In this document: positions 26,402 to 34,985 of the stretch, piece after piece
Layout of the letters: each line of letters starts with the position of its first letter
How positions within the stretch are numbered: position 1 is the stretch's first letter
Made by a program: the position numbers and the translations under genes
The notes under the pieces: model-generated
The model's input: only the letters and a program-made list of their open reading frames with translations
What the model was told of the DNA's origin: nothing
Databases searched by the model: none
Assembly: GCF_009928425.1 (NCBI RefSeq)
Contig: NZ_JAABNS010000001.1
Coordinates: 1,116,001-1,180,000, forward strand
Length of the DNA stretch: 64,000 nt
Source: Pseudarthrobacter sp. ATCC 49987
GTDB lineage: Bacteria > Actinomycetota > Actinomycetes > Actinomycetales > Micrococcaceae
Direction: 5' to 3'

Positions 26402-27192
26402 ACTTTGCCGTTGGTCTGCGGGCGGTAGGGCCGGGTGTATTTGTGCTTGATACCCGGTCCGAGCGCATCGTTGAACGTCCTTGAGCGGTAACAGGAGCCG
26501 TTGTCGGTCAGGACCCGCAGGACCGTGATCCCCTCGCCCTGGAACGCCGCGTTCGCGCGGATCCAGAACCCGGCCGCGGTGTCCTGCTTCTCGTCGGTCA
26601 GGATCTCGGAGTACGCGAACCGGGAGTGGTCATCGACCGCATGGTGCAGATAGGCGTAGCCGCGGCCCTGCTTCTTGTTGTTCCGGTTCCCCGCGGTGCG
26701 GCCCAGGACCCGGTGGCCGCCTCCGTCGGGAATCCGGCCGAGCTTTTTGATATCGACGTGCACCAGTTCCCCTGGACGGGGATGTTCGTAGCGGACCGGC
26801 CGGGGCCGGCGCACCGGCAGGCCGGTGATCTTGTCGATCCGGGACAACAGGGGCATGCCGAAACGTTTGAGGATTTTCTCCACGGTGGACCGGTTCATCC
26901 GGAGGTGGAACGCTATCCGGTGCGGACCCCAACGCTTATCGAACCGCAGCGCGATGACCCGCCGCTCGGTCCGGGTACGAGTCCGTGACGGTGAGTGCAG
27001 CGGACGCGACGACAGGTCCGACATGCCGGCTTCGCCCCATGCTCGATACCGGTCAGCCCATTTCTTAGCCGTCGCCGGCGAGCAGCTCACGCTCTCGGCA
27101 GCCCTGCGCAAATTCCAGCCCTGATCCACAACACGGCGGGCCAGCAAGAGGCGACCCTTCGGCGTCAGACAGGCGTTAGGGTGGGACACGAG
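26402..27192 (-). pseudogene. IS481 transposase, N-terminal half
   Basis: Starts at GTG 27192 with VSHPNACLTPKGRLLLARRVV, the usual beginning of IS481 transposases; the frame is open further upstream into the terminal repeat. A helix-turn-helix region (NLRRAAESVSCSPATAKKWADRY) is followed by the integrase core with the first Asp in GELVHVDIKKLGR and the second in VLTDNGSCYRS. The gene is cut after YRPQTNGKV by the IS110 element, and the third catalytic residue (Glu) is on the other side at 25073. Confidence 0.88.
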
Positions 27193-27423
27193 GACCTCCT
27201 GGTGATCGAGATGAGTGTGGTAACCCACTTCGATACCGGAGGTCCTCGCCTCTTACACCACGCCACGCCGTTCATAACCTCCGTGGGAGTTACAGCTAGG
27301 GCACTGTTTTCCCCGTGTCGCGGCTGTGTGGACCTTCCCGGACCGGCGCAGGTGGTGCGAGGATGGCCCTGTCCGCACCCGGCTGATCCGGCTCAGAAGC
27401 GGACCCGGCGAGAGGCATGACTC

Positions 27424-27885
27424 ATGGAGAGTTCCAGTAACGGCGCATACAGGATCGTCGTGGGAGTGGACGGTTCGGAATCATCGCGGGCCGCCATGGA
27501 CTGGGCCGTGGACGAGGCCAGGCTCCGGAACGGGCAGATCCTCGCCCTCTCTGCCTGGCACTATCCGTATGTCAGCGATGCCCTCGGGCAGGTCTGGGAG
27601 TATCAGGGCTTTGAGGAGGACGCGCGGGCGGTCCTCGATGAGGAGCTTGAACGGGTAGGGGACCGCGGCGTGCAGATCACGGGGAGGCTTATCCAGGGGA
27701 CCGCGGCGTCGGCCTTGGTGGATGCCTCACACCGGGCGGATCTCGTTGTCGTGGGTTCGCATGGACGCGGTGGTTTCACCGGCATGCTGCTCGGATCGGT
27801 GTCCACGCAGACTGTCCACCACGCCCAGTGCCCGGTGCTGGTTGTCCGCGGTGCGGCGACGGACACCGGGGTCCGGGGGACCTGA
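27424..27885 (+). CDS. Universal stress protein (UspA family)
   Basis: Single-domain Usp of 153 aa, cytoplasmic. N-terminal YRIVVGVDGSESSRAAMDWAVDEARLR and the C-terminal ATP-binding motif VVGSHGRGGFTGMLLGSVSTQTVHHAQCPVLVV (G-x2-G-x9-G-S pattern, about residues 108-140) place it in the ATP-binding subgroup. Such proteins are induced under growth arrest or hypoxia. A short intergenic region of about 130 bases separates it from the IS481 right end and should hold its promoter. Confidence 0.92.
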   Translation: MESSSNGAYRIVVGVDGSESSRAAMDWAVDEARLRNGQILALSAWHYPYVSDALGQVWEYQGFEEDARAVLDEELERVGDRGVQITGRLIQGTAASALVDASHRADLVVVGSHGRGGFTGMLLGSVSTQTVHHAQCPVLVVRGAATDTGVRGT

Positions 27886-28014
27886 GCGGCGGGTCCCGGG
27901 CTCCGGAGAAACCCGACGCAGGCCGGGGTCTTGTGGGGTGGGGCCAGCCGGGCTAGTCTGGCGCCTGCTGGCGCGCACGATGGCGTGCGGCCCAGAACCG
28001 ACCAGGAGGCTTCC

Positions 28015-28620
28015 GTGCAGATCGACCCGCATACCACCGCCGTCGTACTCATCGAATACCAGAATGACTTCGCGACCGAGGGCGGGGGACTGTACGACGC
28101 CGTCCGGCCCGTGATGGAAAAGACCGACATGCTGGCCAATACGGCCCGGATCGTGGAGGCAGCGCGGGCCGCTGGTGCCACGATCATGCACGCACCGATC
28201 ACCTTTGCCGAGGGCTACAACGAACTCGGACCGCACCCGTACGGCATCCTCAAGGGTGTTGTCGACGGCAAGGTGTTCGTCAAGGGGACCTGGGGCGCCC
28301 GGATCATCGACGAACTGGTCCCGGCCGAGGGGGACATCCTGATCGAAGGCAAACGGGGCCTGGATACCTTCGCCAGCACCAACCTGGACTTCATCCTGCG
28401 CAGCAAGGGGATCAAGACGATCGCGCTCGGCGGCTTCCTGACCAACTGCTGCGTGGAATCGACCATGCGGTCCGGCTACGAGAATGGCTACCAGGTGATC
28501 ACCCTGAGCGACTGCGTGGCGGCGACCTCCATTGAAGAGCATGAAAACGCCATCACCTACGACTACCCGATGTTTTCCACACCCATGACGTCGGAGGACT
28601 TCGTCAGCGCCCTGGGCTAA
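28015..28620 (+). CDS. Cysteine hydrolase, isochorismatase-like
   Basis: Alpha/beta hydrolase of 201 aa. The GTG at 28015 is chosen for the AGGAGG at 28003-28008; the frame is open further upstream without signals. The catalytic triad of the family is visible: Asp in LIEYQNDF (near residue 16), Lys in FVKGTWGA (near 91) and Cys in GGFLTNCCVESTMRSG (near 146). Members hydrolyse amides or vinyl ethers (nicotinamide, biuret, isochorismate and others); the substrate cannot be chosen from sequence. Single-gene unit downstream of usp. Confidence 0.9.
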   Translation: MQIDPHTTAVVLIEYQNDFATEGGGLYDAVRPVMEKTDMLANTARIVEAARAAGATIMHAPITFAEGYNELGPHPYGILKGVVDGKVFVKGTWGARIIDELVPAEGDILIEGKRGLDTFASTNLDFILRSKGIKTIALGGFLTNCCVESTMRSGYENGYQVITLSDCVAATSIEEHENAITYDYPMFSTPMTSEDFVSALG

Positions 28621-28702
28621 CCCGTTGGACGGCGGGGGGCAGCTGCCCTCCCCGCCCGTGTCCCTCAGCGGACCGGCCCCCGGCTGCGCATAGGCTCAAG
28701 AC

Positions 28703-28837
28703 ATGGACGCGAACCTGACTGTGGAGCTCGAAGGGCAGACCTCGATCAACGAGCTCCTTGACGAGCCAGTCGGTGCCTCGCCGGTCCAGCTGGCGCTGCC
28801 CATCGATTTTCAGTTGGCCGCCGCGGTTCGGCGCTGA
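28703..28837 (+). CDS. Small hypothetical ORF (44 aa)
   Basis: ATG frame of 44 codons reading MDANLTVELEGQTSINELLD at its start. Acidic, with no membrane segment. No good ribosome site is seen and it may be a remnant of a longer gene. The 28621-28936 interval holds nothing else that can be supported. Confidence 0.25.
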   Translation: MDANLTVELEGQTSINELLDEPVGASPVQLALPIDFQLAAAVRR

Positions 28838-28936
28838 TCCCGAACGTGTCTGACGGGGCCGGCGGCCGACTGGTACTTCGCGAATGGCCCTTCACTGGTC
28901 CTGGCAGGGCGCCCCCGGAAGAGATAGCCGGTACTT

Positions 28937-30055
28937 ATGACTCTGGGCCCCGGCGCCTGGCACCGCAACACTAAGGCCATGATCACTCATTGCCAGTCCT
29001 GGCGGACCCGACCCGGAATCACACTCGTGGCCGTGATCGCCCTGTTCCTGGCCGCGTGCGCCCAGCCCGCGGGCCAAGGCGGGCCGGCATCGTCAACCGC
29101 CCCCTCATCCAAGACGGGCAACCCTGCCTGTGATCTCATCACCCCGGAGATTGCGGCGAAGACCGAAGCCGGGCTCGTGCCTGTTGGCCAGATCATCCCG
29201 GCCAAGCCGCCCGGGAGCAAGGCCTACGTGTGCACCTATTCGAGCAAGTCCAACGAAGCAGGTCTGACGGCCCTTTCGGTGGCCCTCACGTCGCCCGCAT
29301 CGGACGCCGACATCTCCAAAGCGAAGTCGACGCCTGACTGTTCACCTGTCACTGGCATCGGCGACTCCGCCTGCCTGCAGTGGACGGGGTACTTCCGCGG
29401 TGAGCCCGGCAACGTGTCCGCAAATGTCGTCCTCACGGCCGTCCGCGGCAACGAGACCCTGGAGATGCCCTACGTAACCGGACCACCCATGGCCGGGTCG
29501 GCCGTCCCGGATGGCGACGCGATGGCCCGCGCGCTCGCCCAGGCTGCCGTGGACGCGGGCTGGGGCAACGGCACCGCACTCAATGTCCCCGCCGCTCCGC
29601 CTGTGGGTCCGCCGGCCACGACGAACAACGCGGTCTGTGCCCTGATCAGTGCCGATGAGCTCAAACAGGCTTTCGGGGCGAAGACCCAACCGGAAATCCT
29701 CCCGGGCGAGGTCAACTGCCGCTACAGGTTCGGCGACTTGGGCACACCGGGCCCGGACTCCCTTGTCTTCACCATCGAAGTCCTCAAGGGTTCAGCGCTG
29801 GCGGGCCAGGGCCCGCCCGGCGAGCCGCTCGACGGCGTCGGCGACAAGGCTGCCTTCAACATGACAACAGAACCCGCGGGCCCGAAGTCCCTCCGCCCGG
29901 CCGGCGACGTGCCGATTACGATCCTGTCCGTGATGGTGGTCAGGGGCGAGAACCTCGCGACATTCAACGCGCAGGTCCTGATCTCCCCGACGGGGCCGAC
30001 GGCCGGGCAGACAAAGGATCAACTCATCACCCTCGTGCGCGACGTCGGATTCTGA
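28937..30055 (+). CDS. Lipoprotein with two DUF3558-like halves
   Basis: Exported lipoprotein of up to 372 aa. Signal helix with lipobox LAAC near residue 41; an ATG at 28979 (MITHC...) is an alternative, shorter start. The mature part repeats a theme twice: PACDLITPEIAAKTEAGLVPVG (near 58) and AVCALISADELKQAFGAKTQPE (near 234), each followed by a Cys-x-Tyr strand (YVCTYSSKS, VNCRYRFGDL). This resembles the DUF3558 lipoprotein fold with paired cysteines. Function unknown. It lies upstream of a small Pro/Tyr-rich membrane protein on the same strand. Confidence 0.8.
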   Translation: MTLGPGAWHRNTKAMITHCQSWRTRPGITLVAVIALFLAACAQPAGQGGPASSTAPSSKTGNPACDLITPEIAAKTEAGLVPVGQIIPAKPPGSKAYVCTYSSKSNEAGLTALSVALTSPASDADISKAKSTPDCSPVTGIGDSACLQWTGYFRGEPGNVSANVVLTAVRGNETLEMPYVTGPPMAGSAVPDGDAMARALAQAAVDAGWGNGTALNVPAAPPVGPPATTNNAVCALISADELKQAFGAKTQPEILPGEVNCRYRFGDLGTPGPDSLVFTIEVLKGSALAGQGPPGEPLDGVGDKAAFNMTTEPAGPKSLRPAGDVPITILSVMVVRGENLATFNAQVLISPTGPTAGQTKDQLITLVRDVGF

Positions 30056-30150
30056 CGTCCGGAATCCGGCCGGAAAATCCCGAAGCTGGCCGTTGTCGCA
30101 CTGGCAAGCTGTAATCTGACTCCGAACCGCACACGACTCATGGGGGCACC

Positions 30151-30735
30151 TTGACTGAGAACAATCCTCCGGTCCCGCCGGAACCGCCTCACCCGCATGC
30201 CGGTTGGCGTCAGCCCGGACCCGGCCAGAGCTACCCCTCCCACGGCCCCGTCCCGGGCTACGAGCCAGCCTACGGGCCATCCCAGCCATACACCCCGCCC
30301 GGCTACAGCCAGCAGCCGTATCCGTACCCGCAGCAGCAGGCACAGTACCCGTCCGCCCTGCCGGGCTGGGGTGCGCCGCAACCGCCGAAAACTGGTGTCC
30401 GCACGGCCTCAGGCGTCCTGACCATCGTGTTGGGCACGTACCTGCTCATGTACGCCGTTGTTGGGGCCGGCGGCGGCAAGGCAGGCATGGCATCCCTGCT
30501 GTTCCTCCTGGTGCTGGCATGCCTGACCGCGGGCATCCTCGTCCTGACCCTGCGACTGAGCAAGGGCGTCCAAGTATTCGCCCTGGCCTGCTCGGGTGTG
30601 GCCGCGCTGTTCGCGCTCATCGCCCCGGCCGCCGGCTACTACGGCATCGTGCTGCCTGCAACGCTCCTGCCGCTGGCAATCGCAGGCTGCATTCTCTCCA
30701 GCATCAGCCTGTCGCGGGGGAGCCAATCCGCCTGA
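30151..30735 (+). CDS. Pro/Gln/Tyr-rich small membrane protein
   Basis: 194 aa, start TTG 30151 with GGGGG six bases upstream. Residues 1-75 are a cytoplasmic Pro/Tyr/Gln-rich tail (repeats such as SQPYTPPGYSQQPYPYPQQ), then four hydrophobic helices to the C-terminus. The same promoter leader, start region and layout recur at 33502-34155 inside the integrated element, so the two are paralogues. Similar proteins with proline-rich tails are widespread in actinobacteria without known function; membrane association is inferred. Confidence 0.78.
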   Translation: MTENNPPVPPEPPHPHAGWRQPGPGQSYPSHGPVPGYEPAYGPSQPYTPPGYSQQPYPYPQQQAQYPSALPGWGAPQPPKTGVRTASGVLTIVLGTYLLMYAVVGAGGGKAGMASLLFLLVLACLTAGILVLTLRLSKGVQVFALACSGVAALFALIAPAAGYYGIVLPATLLPLAIAGCILSSISLSRGSQSA

Positions 30736-31105
30736 CCCGCACCAGAAAGAGGCCCCGCACCCATCATCCAGCCCACCTGCTCCCGCCTTCCTGACGCGGT
30801 CCCCGAAAGCGTCCAATACGCAGTCGAGGCGGGCCTCGTACTCGGTGTCGCTTTCGCCTTGGACGTCGGAGCCATGAGGGCTTCGGCGCCGCACACAGGA
30901 CGGGCACGAAACCCGCGACCGGCGGACCTCTGACCCCGGCCCTCGACATCGTCGCCCGGGAACGCGCCGTCCACCACGCTGCTACCCCTGCCGTGCAGAA
31001 CTTCAATGAGAAGCTTTTCGCTAGCTGGCGTCACTACACCGGTTGCTCATGCGGGCGGAAGAACGTCGGAGTAGATAGCCCGTAAGTACCCCTTTGGTTG
31101 GATCC
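30736..31105. other. Gene-free region next to the integration site
   Basis: About 370 bases without an intact gene. A plus-strand open stretch of some 70 codons ends at TAA 31081-31083 and reads QNFNEKLFASWRHYTG followed by CSCGRKNV; it has no start and could be the tail of a lost gene. The end of this stretch carries one copy of the 12-mer discussed with the integrase. Confidence 0.4.
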
Positions 31106-31375
31106 GGGCAAAACAAAACCCCGCCTTCATGGCTTTTGGCCAGTGAAGACGGGGTTTTCTTTAGGTGGTGCACCCCCCGGGACTCGAACCCGGAACCCAT
31201 TGATACGGGGTCAATTAGCTTACTTGCAGCTGATATTGCGATTTTTCGCTAATTCTCGCTGAAAACGTGTTGTTCCGTGGCCGGTGTGCGGGCCTTGAGG
31301 GACAGCAGGGGACAGTGAGAGCCAGAGTAAATAGCCCGTAAATCTCCCCATTGGAGCCACAAGGGGCTATTTACT
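31070..31375. repeat. Three copies of AGTARATAGCCC around the integrase 3' end
   Basis: AGTAGATAGCCC at 31070-31081, AGTAAATAGCCC at 31326-31337 and an inverted AGTAAATAGCCC at 31364-31375 (reads GGGCTATTTACT). The first two also share the following CGTAA and CCCC...TTGG context over about 28 bases. They flank the partial tRNA and the integrase stop codon, a placement expected for integrase arm sites. Confidence 0.55.
31106..31204 (-). repeat. Left attachment repeat: tRNA-Lys 3' part plus terminator
   Basis: Nearly identical, in the same orientation, to 44926-45020. It holds a terminator hairpin (AAACCCCGCCTTCA with TGAAGACGGGGTTT) and the 35-base 3' part of tRNA-Lys at 31170-31204. After 31204 the match to the tRNA breaks down, apart from TCAATT. 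Only one substitution and a 4-base indel distinguish the terminator part. This is the copy left by integration into the tRNA gene. Confidence 0.88.
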
Positions 31376-32630
31376 GATCGGTGCCAGCAGGGAATACGTC
31401 TTCGAACACAGCTCGGTTGTCGATCATCTGCAGTTCCTCCTGGATGTAGAACTCGCGGGTGACAGCGCTTGAGGAATGCCGGAGCTGCTCGGCAGCGGCC
31501 TCCAGGCCAGCGGACTTCTTGATCATTGTTGCCGTGCTCTTCCGGAAACTCTTCGGTGTCATCCAACTGGAATCGTCGTCACTCTGGTTGTCGTACTCTC
31601 TAGCCTCACGAAGTGAGCGACGAAAGTTCGATATGAGTCTGATTTCGCTCTTCCGGTCCGTAAACACCAGACCGCGGGCAGTCCCACCCATCCCAGCCTT
31701 GCGCTCTTTGAAGAGGTTGACCACGTAGTCGGGGAGGGCGATGGGCTGGATTTTGGCTACCTGGTCTCTGTCACCCTTGGTCCAGTCCTGACGATGCCAG
31801 CGATCATCATCGTCCTTGGCTATGGTCCCGGTCACCAGGATGAACGGAATGTCGGCATCCAGCCAGAGGTCCTCCCAGCGAATGGCCAACATTTCGTTTG
31901 GTCGGACGCCGACGCCAAGCATGACGTCAACGCAAGGCACGAGATCGCGGCCGCGGGGTGGCCCGAATCGTTGGGCGCTCTGCCATGCCAGAATCCGACG
32001 GCGCAGTTCCAAATATTCCTGTTTTGTCGGTGCCCTTACGTCCTTACGCTTTCCCCGGCGCTCTTTGGAGCGCTTATCCTTACCGACTGGGTTCACACGG
32101 GATGGCACTGCGTTGAAGGAGACGGCAAGATCGAACATGCCACGAAGCACGACCCGGGCTGTGTTCTCGGCCGTGAGTCCACCTGTGGAGATCAGCCGGG
32201 TGCCAGATTTAGACTGGATGGCCTTAGTTTCACCGCCATCCGCAATCCTTCGCAAATGGGCCTCAATGTAGCCGGTGGTCACGTCGCGCACCTTTTTGTT
32301 CCCTATGTAGGGATCAACTGAAATCCGGACACGGTTTCGATAGGTCTCTACAGTCCCTGGTGCCTTGCCCCGCAGAGACTTGATCCAAATTTGGCCCAAT
32401 TCGGCAATGGTGGTTGAACCGGTGACGGCTGCGTCGGCATCGGACTCATCGCGCGTGCTCCACCTGTACTCGAGCTCCTCTGCGGCCTCGGTCTTGGTGC
32501 GGCCCCTGGCTTTCATACGCTTGCGGGTGCCGTGGGTGTCGCGGTAGTAGAAGGACGCTTCGACATTACGCCCGACCGGAGTGAAACTCGTTTTCCCGCG
32601 CGAACCGGGGCGTATCTCGGGGCGGCCCAT
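31371..32630 (-). CDS. Tyrosine recombinase / phage integrase
   Basis: Site-specific recombinase of 419 aa. An N-terminal arm-binding region (Arg/Lys-rich, to about 65), a SAM-like core-binding domain (TTIAELGQIWIKSLRGKAPGTVETYRNRVRI, near 70-135), then the catalytic domain. Catalytic positions: Arg in LGVGVRPNEMLAIRWEDL (near 241), the second Arg in PKSFRKSTATMIKK where Ser replaces the usual His, and RHSSSAVTREFYIQ with the nucleophilic Tyr near 395. It lies 166 bases from the duplicated tRNA fragment, so it very probably made this insertion. Confidence 0.92.
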   Translation of the reverse strand: MGRPEIRPGSRGKTSFTPVGRNVEASFYYRDTHGTRKRMKARGRTKTEAAEELEYRWSTRDESDADAAVTGSTTIAELGQIWIKSLRGKAPGTVETYRNRVRISVDPYIGNKKVRDVTTGYIEAHLRRIADGGETKAIQSKSGTRLISTGGLTAENTARVVLRGMFDLAVSFNAVPSRVNPVGKDKRSKERRGKRKDVRAPTKQEYLELRRRILAWQSAQRFGPPRGRDLVPCVDVMLGVGVRPNEMLAIRWEDLWLDADIPFILVTGTIAKDDDDRWHRQDWTKGDRDQVAKIQPIALPDYVVNLFKERKAGMGGTARGLVFTDRKSEIRLISNFRRSLREAREYDNQSDDDSSWMTPKSFRKSTATMIKKSAGLEAAAEQLRHSSSAVTREFYIQEELQMIDNRAVFEDVFPAGTDQ

Positions 32631-32752
32631 CGATTTTCCTAATGAATGAGGGATAGGGATACTGGCTGAGGCTATCCGACCTTATTCTCGAGCTGCGGGA
32701 CGTGCTGCAGAAAACGACAGCCGTGGCGGACCGCCGGCGCATAGAGAACGCC

Positions 32753-32962
32753 ATGGAACAGATATTGATTGTCAACGGCATGATGACTACGTCTCAGGTG
32801 GCGGCATACCTGCAGGTGAGCACTTCTACTCTCAAAGCATGGCGGCACGCTCTGGAGGGCCCCCGTTTCGCGCGTGTCGGTAGGACGATCCGTTACAGCC
32901 ATCTCGAACTGGAGCGTTGGGTTGAGGGCGTCTCTCGCAAGCAGCGCCGCCAAGCTGCCTGA
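32753..32962 (+). CDS. Helix-turn-helix protein, excisionase-like
   Basis: Small DNA-binding protein of 69 aa, divergent from the integrase. The MerR-type winged helix is readable: MMTTSQVAAYLQVSTSTLKAWRHA, then GPRFARVGRTIRYSHLELERWVEG, the standard Xis/helix-turn-helix_17 pattern. The frame is open from a GTG at 32702; the ATG at 32753 is chosen because it leaves the usual short N-terminus. A role as recombination directionality factor for the adjacent integrase, or as element regulator, is inferred from the pair. Confidence 0.8.
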   Translation: MEQILIVNGMMTTSQVAAYLQVSTSTLKAWRHALEGPRFARVGRTIRYSHLELERWVEGVSRKQRRQAA

Positions 32963-33501
32963 CGGCAGCCATTGCTCAGGCGATCTGTAGCCCTTATCGG
33001 GAGCGGATTCATGAAGACCCAGGGATTTGCATCAAGCGAGTACAGATCGACCGTGCGTGATGAAGCCGCCGTACGTCTGAGCGACGTCTTCCAGAATCGG
33101 CACGGACGATTCAGACCGCTGGGCAGCGGGGGTCGCGACCTTGCTGTTACGTCCGGGGAGGGCGTCCCCGGGTTATGCCGGTCTGCCACATCATGCCACG
33201 GTCTACCCACAGGCCGGGCCAGCACCGCGAGTCCACAGATCAAGCATTCGAGGCCCGGCTGGTTCGGCCCGCGGTCAATCGACGACCTTTGGCCGGCGCT
33301 CTGGACACCCTGCTTCAGTTCCTTCTGCGATGCTTTTGCCCTCTGCCGACCGGGTCCTGACAGTCCCGGCCGGCCGCCGCTTCCTGAAGGCTGCCTAGCC
33401 GGGTTTCTCGTCATCTGCGCATGTTCCCCGGTGAGCCATCATCGCTGGGAGTCTGCTGGCTGTAGCCTGTGAGCGATCCGTACACACCACTGGGGGACAT
33501 C
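32963..33501. other. Gene-free region in the island
   Basis: 539 bases. Several open frames exist on both strands but none shows coding character (compositionally Arg/Pro/Ser-rich, no motif). The right end holds the promoter and leader of the membrane protein at 33502; TGTAGCCT near 33461-33468 occupies the place of TGTAATCT in front of the paralogue at 30151. Confidence 0.5.
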
Positions 33502-34155
33502 TTGACCGACAACATCCCGCCGATTCCGCCGGCACCGCCACGTCCTGAGCCATCCGCACCGCAGCCACAGCCCGGCACCGGCCAGCCGGAGCAGCCCGAC
33601 TACGCCCCGCCTGCCGGGTACGGCCAGCCCACGCCGTACCCGCCGCCGTACCCTGCTCCGCCGGGCCAGTACCCGCAGCAGTACGCCCAGCCGGGCCAGC
33701 CCCAGTACAGGCAGCAGCAGGGCCCGTATGCACCGCAGTACGGACCGCCGGCCCAATACGGCCAGCCCGGCCAGTGGGCACCGGTTGGACCGCCGCTGCC
33801 GAAATCCTCGGGCTACCGGGTCGCCGCCGGGATCATTGCGATCGTGTACGGCTGCTGGCTGTTCCTGCAGTTCGGTGGCGGCGCTTCCATGGACCTGGGA
33901 TTCCTGGCGTTCCTGTCCCTGGTCGCGTCCGGTGGAAACCTGACCTCCGGTATCGTCCTGCTGGCCAAGCAGCGGAGCCGGCTGCGCGGGGCGCCGGTTA
34001 CGGCCCTGAGCTTCGCCGGGGTCGGCCTGCTGCTGGGCGTCATCTTCTCGACAGTGGCTGGCGGGCCGGGAGTCTTCCTTTTCAACTTCCTGCTCGCCGT
34101 GCCGATCTTGATCATCCTGGGCATCGGCTTCTCGCGGGAGAGCCGCGGACTCTGA
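33502..34155 (+). CDS. Pro/Gln/Tyr-rich small membrane protein, paralogue of 30151
   Basis: 217 aa. The TTG at 33502 is chosen over the GTG at 33469 because the sequence around it (TGGGGGACATC then TTGACC) lines up with the start of the gene at 30151. The N-terminal 105 residues are Pro/Tyr/Gln-rich with repeats like AQPGQPQYRQQQGPYAPQYG; four hydrophobic helices follow, including VAAGIIAIVYGCWLFLQFG and GVGLLLGVIFSTVA. Function unknown. It is the only apparently intact chromosomal-type gene on the left arm of the island and ends at a clear terminator. Confidence 0.78.
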   Translation: MTDNIPPIPPAPPRPEPSAPQPQPGTGQPEQPDYAPPAGYGQPTPYPPPYPAPPGQYPQQYAQPGQPQYRQQQGPYAPQYGPPAQYGQPGQWAPVGPPLPKSSGYRVAAGIIAIVYGCWLFLQFGGGASMDLGFLAFLSLVASGGNLTSGIVLLAKQRSRLRGAPVTALSFAGVGLLLGVIFSTVAGGPGVFLFNFLLAVPILIILGIGFSRESRGL

Positions 34156-34172
34156 GCTGACTCGCACCTCAC

Positions 34173-34204
34173 AAGGAGGGCCCTGCTTCGGCGGGGTCCT
34201 TCTT
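34173..34204 (+). terminator. Terminator after the 33502 gene
   Basis: Fourteen-pair stem with the stable loop TTCG, ending in CCTTCTTC, 17 bases after the stop codon. Confidence 0.8.
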
Positions 34205-34304
34205 CGTGTCCGGGCACTTTCCCACCGTGGCGTCGACCGTCAGCCGGCTCTCTGCGCATGTTCCTGGTTGAAGCTGCCCGGACCGCGGCGGCGACCAACC
34301 TGCC

Positions 34305-34745
34305 GTGAAGGACATCGTGCATCTGCTCAAGACCGAGTTCGGAGAATCCCTCAACGCCGATTCCATCACCCGGCTGTTCATCCTCGAAGCCAGGGACCGG
34401 GCCCTTGAAGGGGTTACCGTCGAGAAGCTCGTCGACAGCACCGGATCCGCCGTCATTGCCGAGTTGCTTTCCGGGGCCCAGATTGAGATCGCGCTGTTCA
34501 GGGTCGCCACGGTCACCGACGAGGCCGGGAAGGGCGCCACCGCGCATGCGCGGGCACTCTTGGATGCTCTGTCCCAAGCCCTGGTGTCCTCGTCGCGCGG
34601 CCTGGTCGAGGTCAGCTACTTCAAAGCCCGGGTGCTGTCCCCGGCAGCCACGCGCCGAAAACAAAGCTCCGCACCGGTCACCGGTACGGGGCTTGTCGTT
34701 GACTCTACGAGGCGTCAGCGTAGAGGACGATCAGACCCAGGTTGA
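34305..34745 (+). CDS. Hypothetical protein, possibly N-terminally truncated
   Basis: 146-codon frame from GTG 34305. The first 120 residues look coding (KDIVHLLKTEFGESLNADSI, then VEKLVDSTGSAVIAELLSGA) with helical, mixed composition and no membrane segment. No ribosome site precedes the GTG and the frame continues upstream, so the true N-terminus may be lost. Its last 40 bases overlap the Fic fragment on the other strand, where its composition becomes Arg/Ser-rich; the real end may therefore be displaced. No function recognised. Confidence 0.4.
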   Translation: MKDIVHLLKTEFGESLNADSITRLFILEARDRALEGVTVEKLVDSTGSAVIAELLSGAQIEIALFRVATVTDEAGKGATAHARALLDALSQALVSSSRGLVEVSYFKARVLSPAATRRKQSSAPVTGTGLVVDSTRRQRRGRSDPG

Positions 34746-34985
34746 ATTCCAGCCGCCGGCTGAACGGTATGGAGATCGCGTCATGGCCGGAACTCATCAG
34801 GATTCCGTTCATCATCAGCCGGGATGTCCGTTTGTTGCCGTCGAAGTAGAACTGACGCCGCGTGCCGAAACAGAAGTAGGCGACGGCCCGCTCGACCGGG
34901 TCTTCGATGGCGGACAGGCAGGCCAGACCCCGGTCGTATCCTGCCCGAAGCGTATCTGTCACAGTGACCCCGATTACCGCTGAAG
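34705..34985 (-). pseudogene. Fic domain protein fragment
   Basis: Minus-strand translation contains RAVAYFCFGTRRQFYFDGNK, then RTSRLMMNGILMSSGHDAISIPFSRRLEFN. The FxDGNKRTSR part is the Fic/DOC active-site loop in the subgroup where the leading His is replaced. Intact Fic proteins of this type are about 200-370 aa; here only about 90 residues match. The upstream part reads as unrelated sequence, and the protein ends soon after the Fic helix. Fic enzymes transfer AMP or phosphate to proteins, but this copy is almost certainly dead. Confidence 0.7.

Larger units (their letters stand above)
24897..27294 (-). mobile_element. IS481 family element split by an IS110 insertion
   Basis: The two halves of one transposase gene lie at 24903-25073 and 26402-27192 with an IS110 element between. 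The outer ends begin TGTA in inverted orientation and share a loose inverted repeat (TGTA...GG.GGTT..TGA). The right flank is GCTAGG, matching the NCTAGN target of IS481-type elements; the left flank ATCAGG does not match it, so that edge has probably been altered. Confidence 0.75.

Noticed and set aside
32972..33472. 166-codon plus-strand open frame and its minus-strand counterpart
   Set aside because: Both frames have random-looking composition and no ribosome site or motif.
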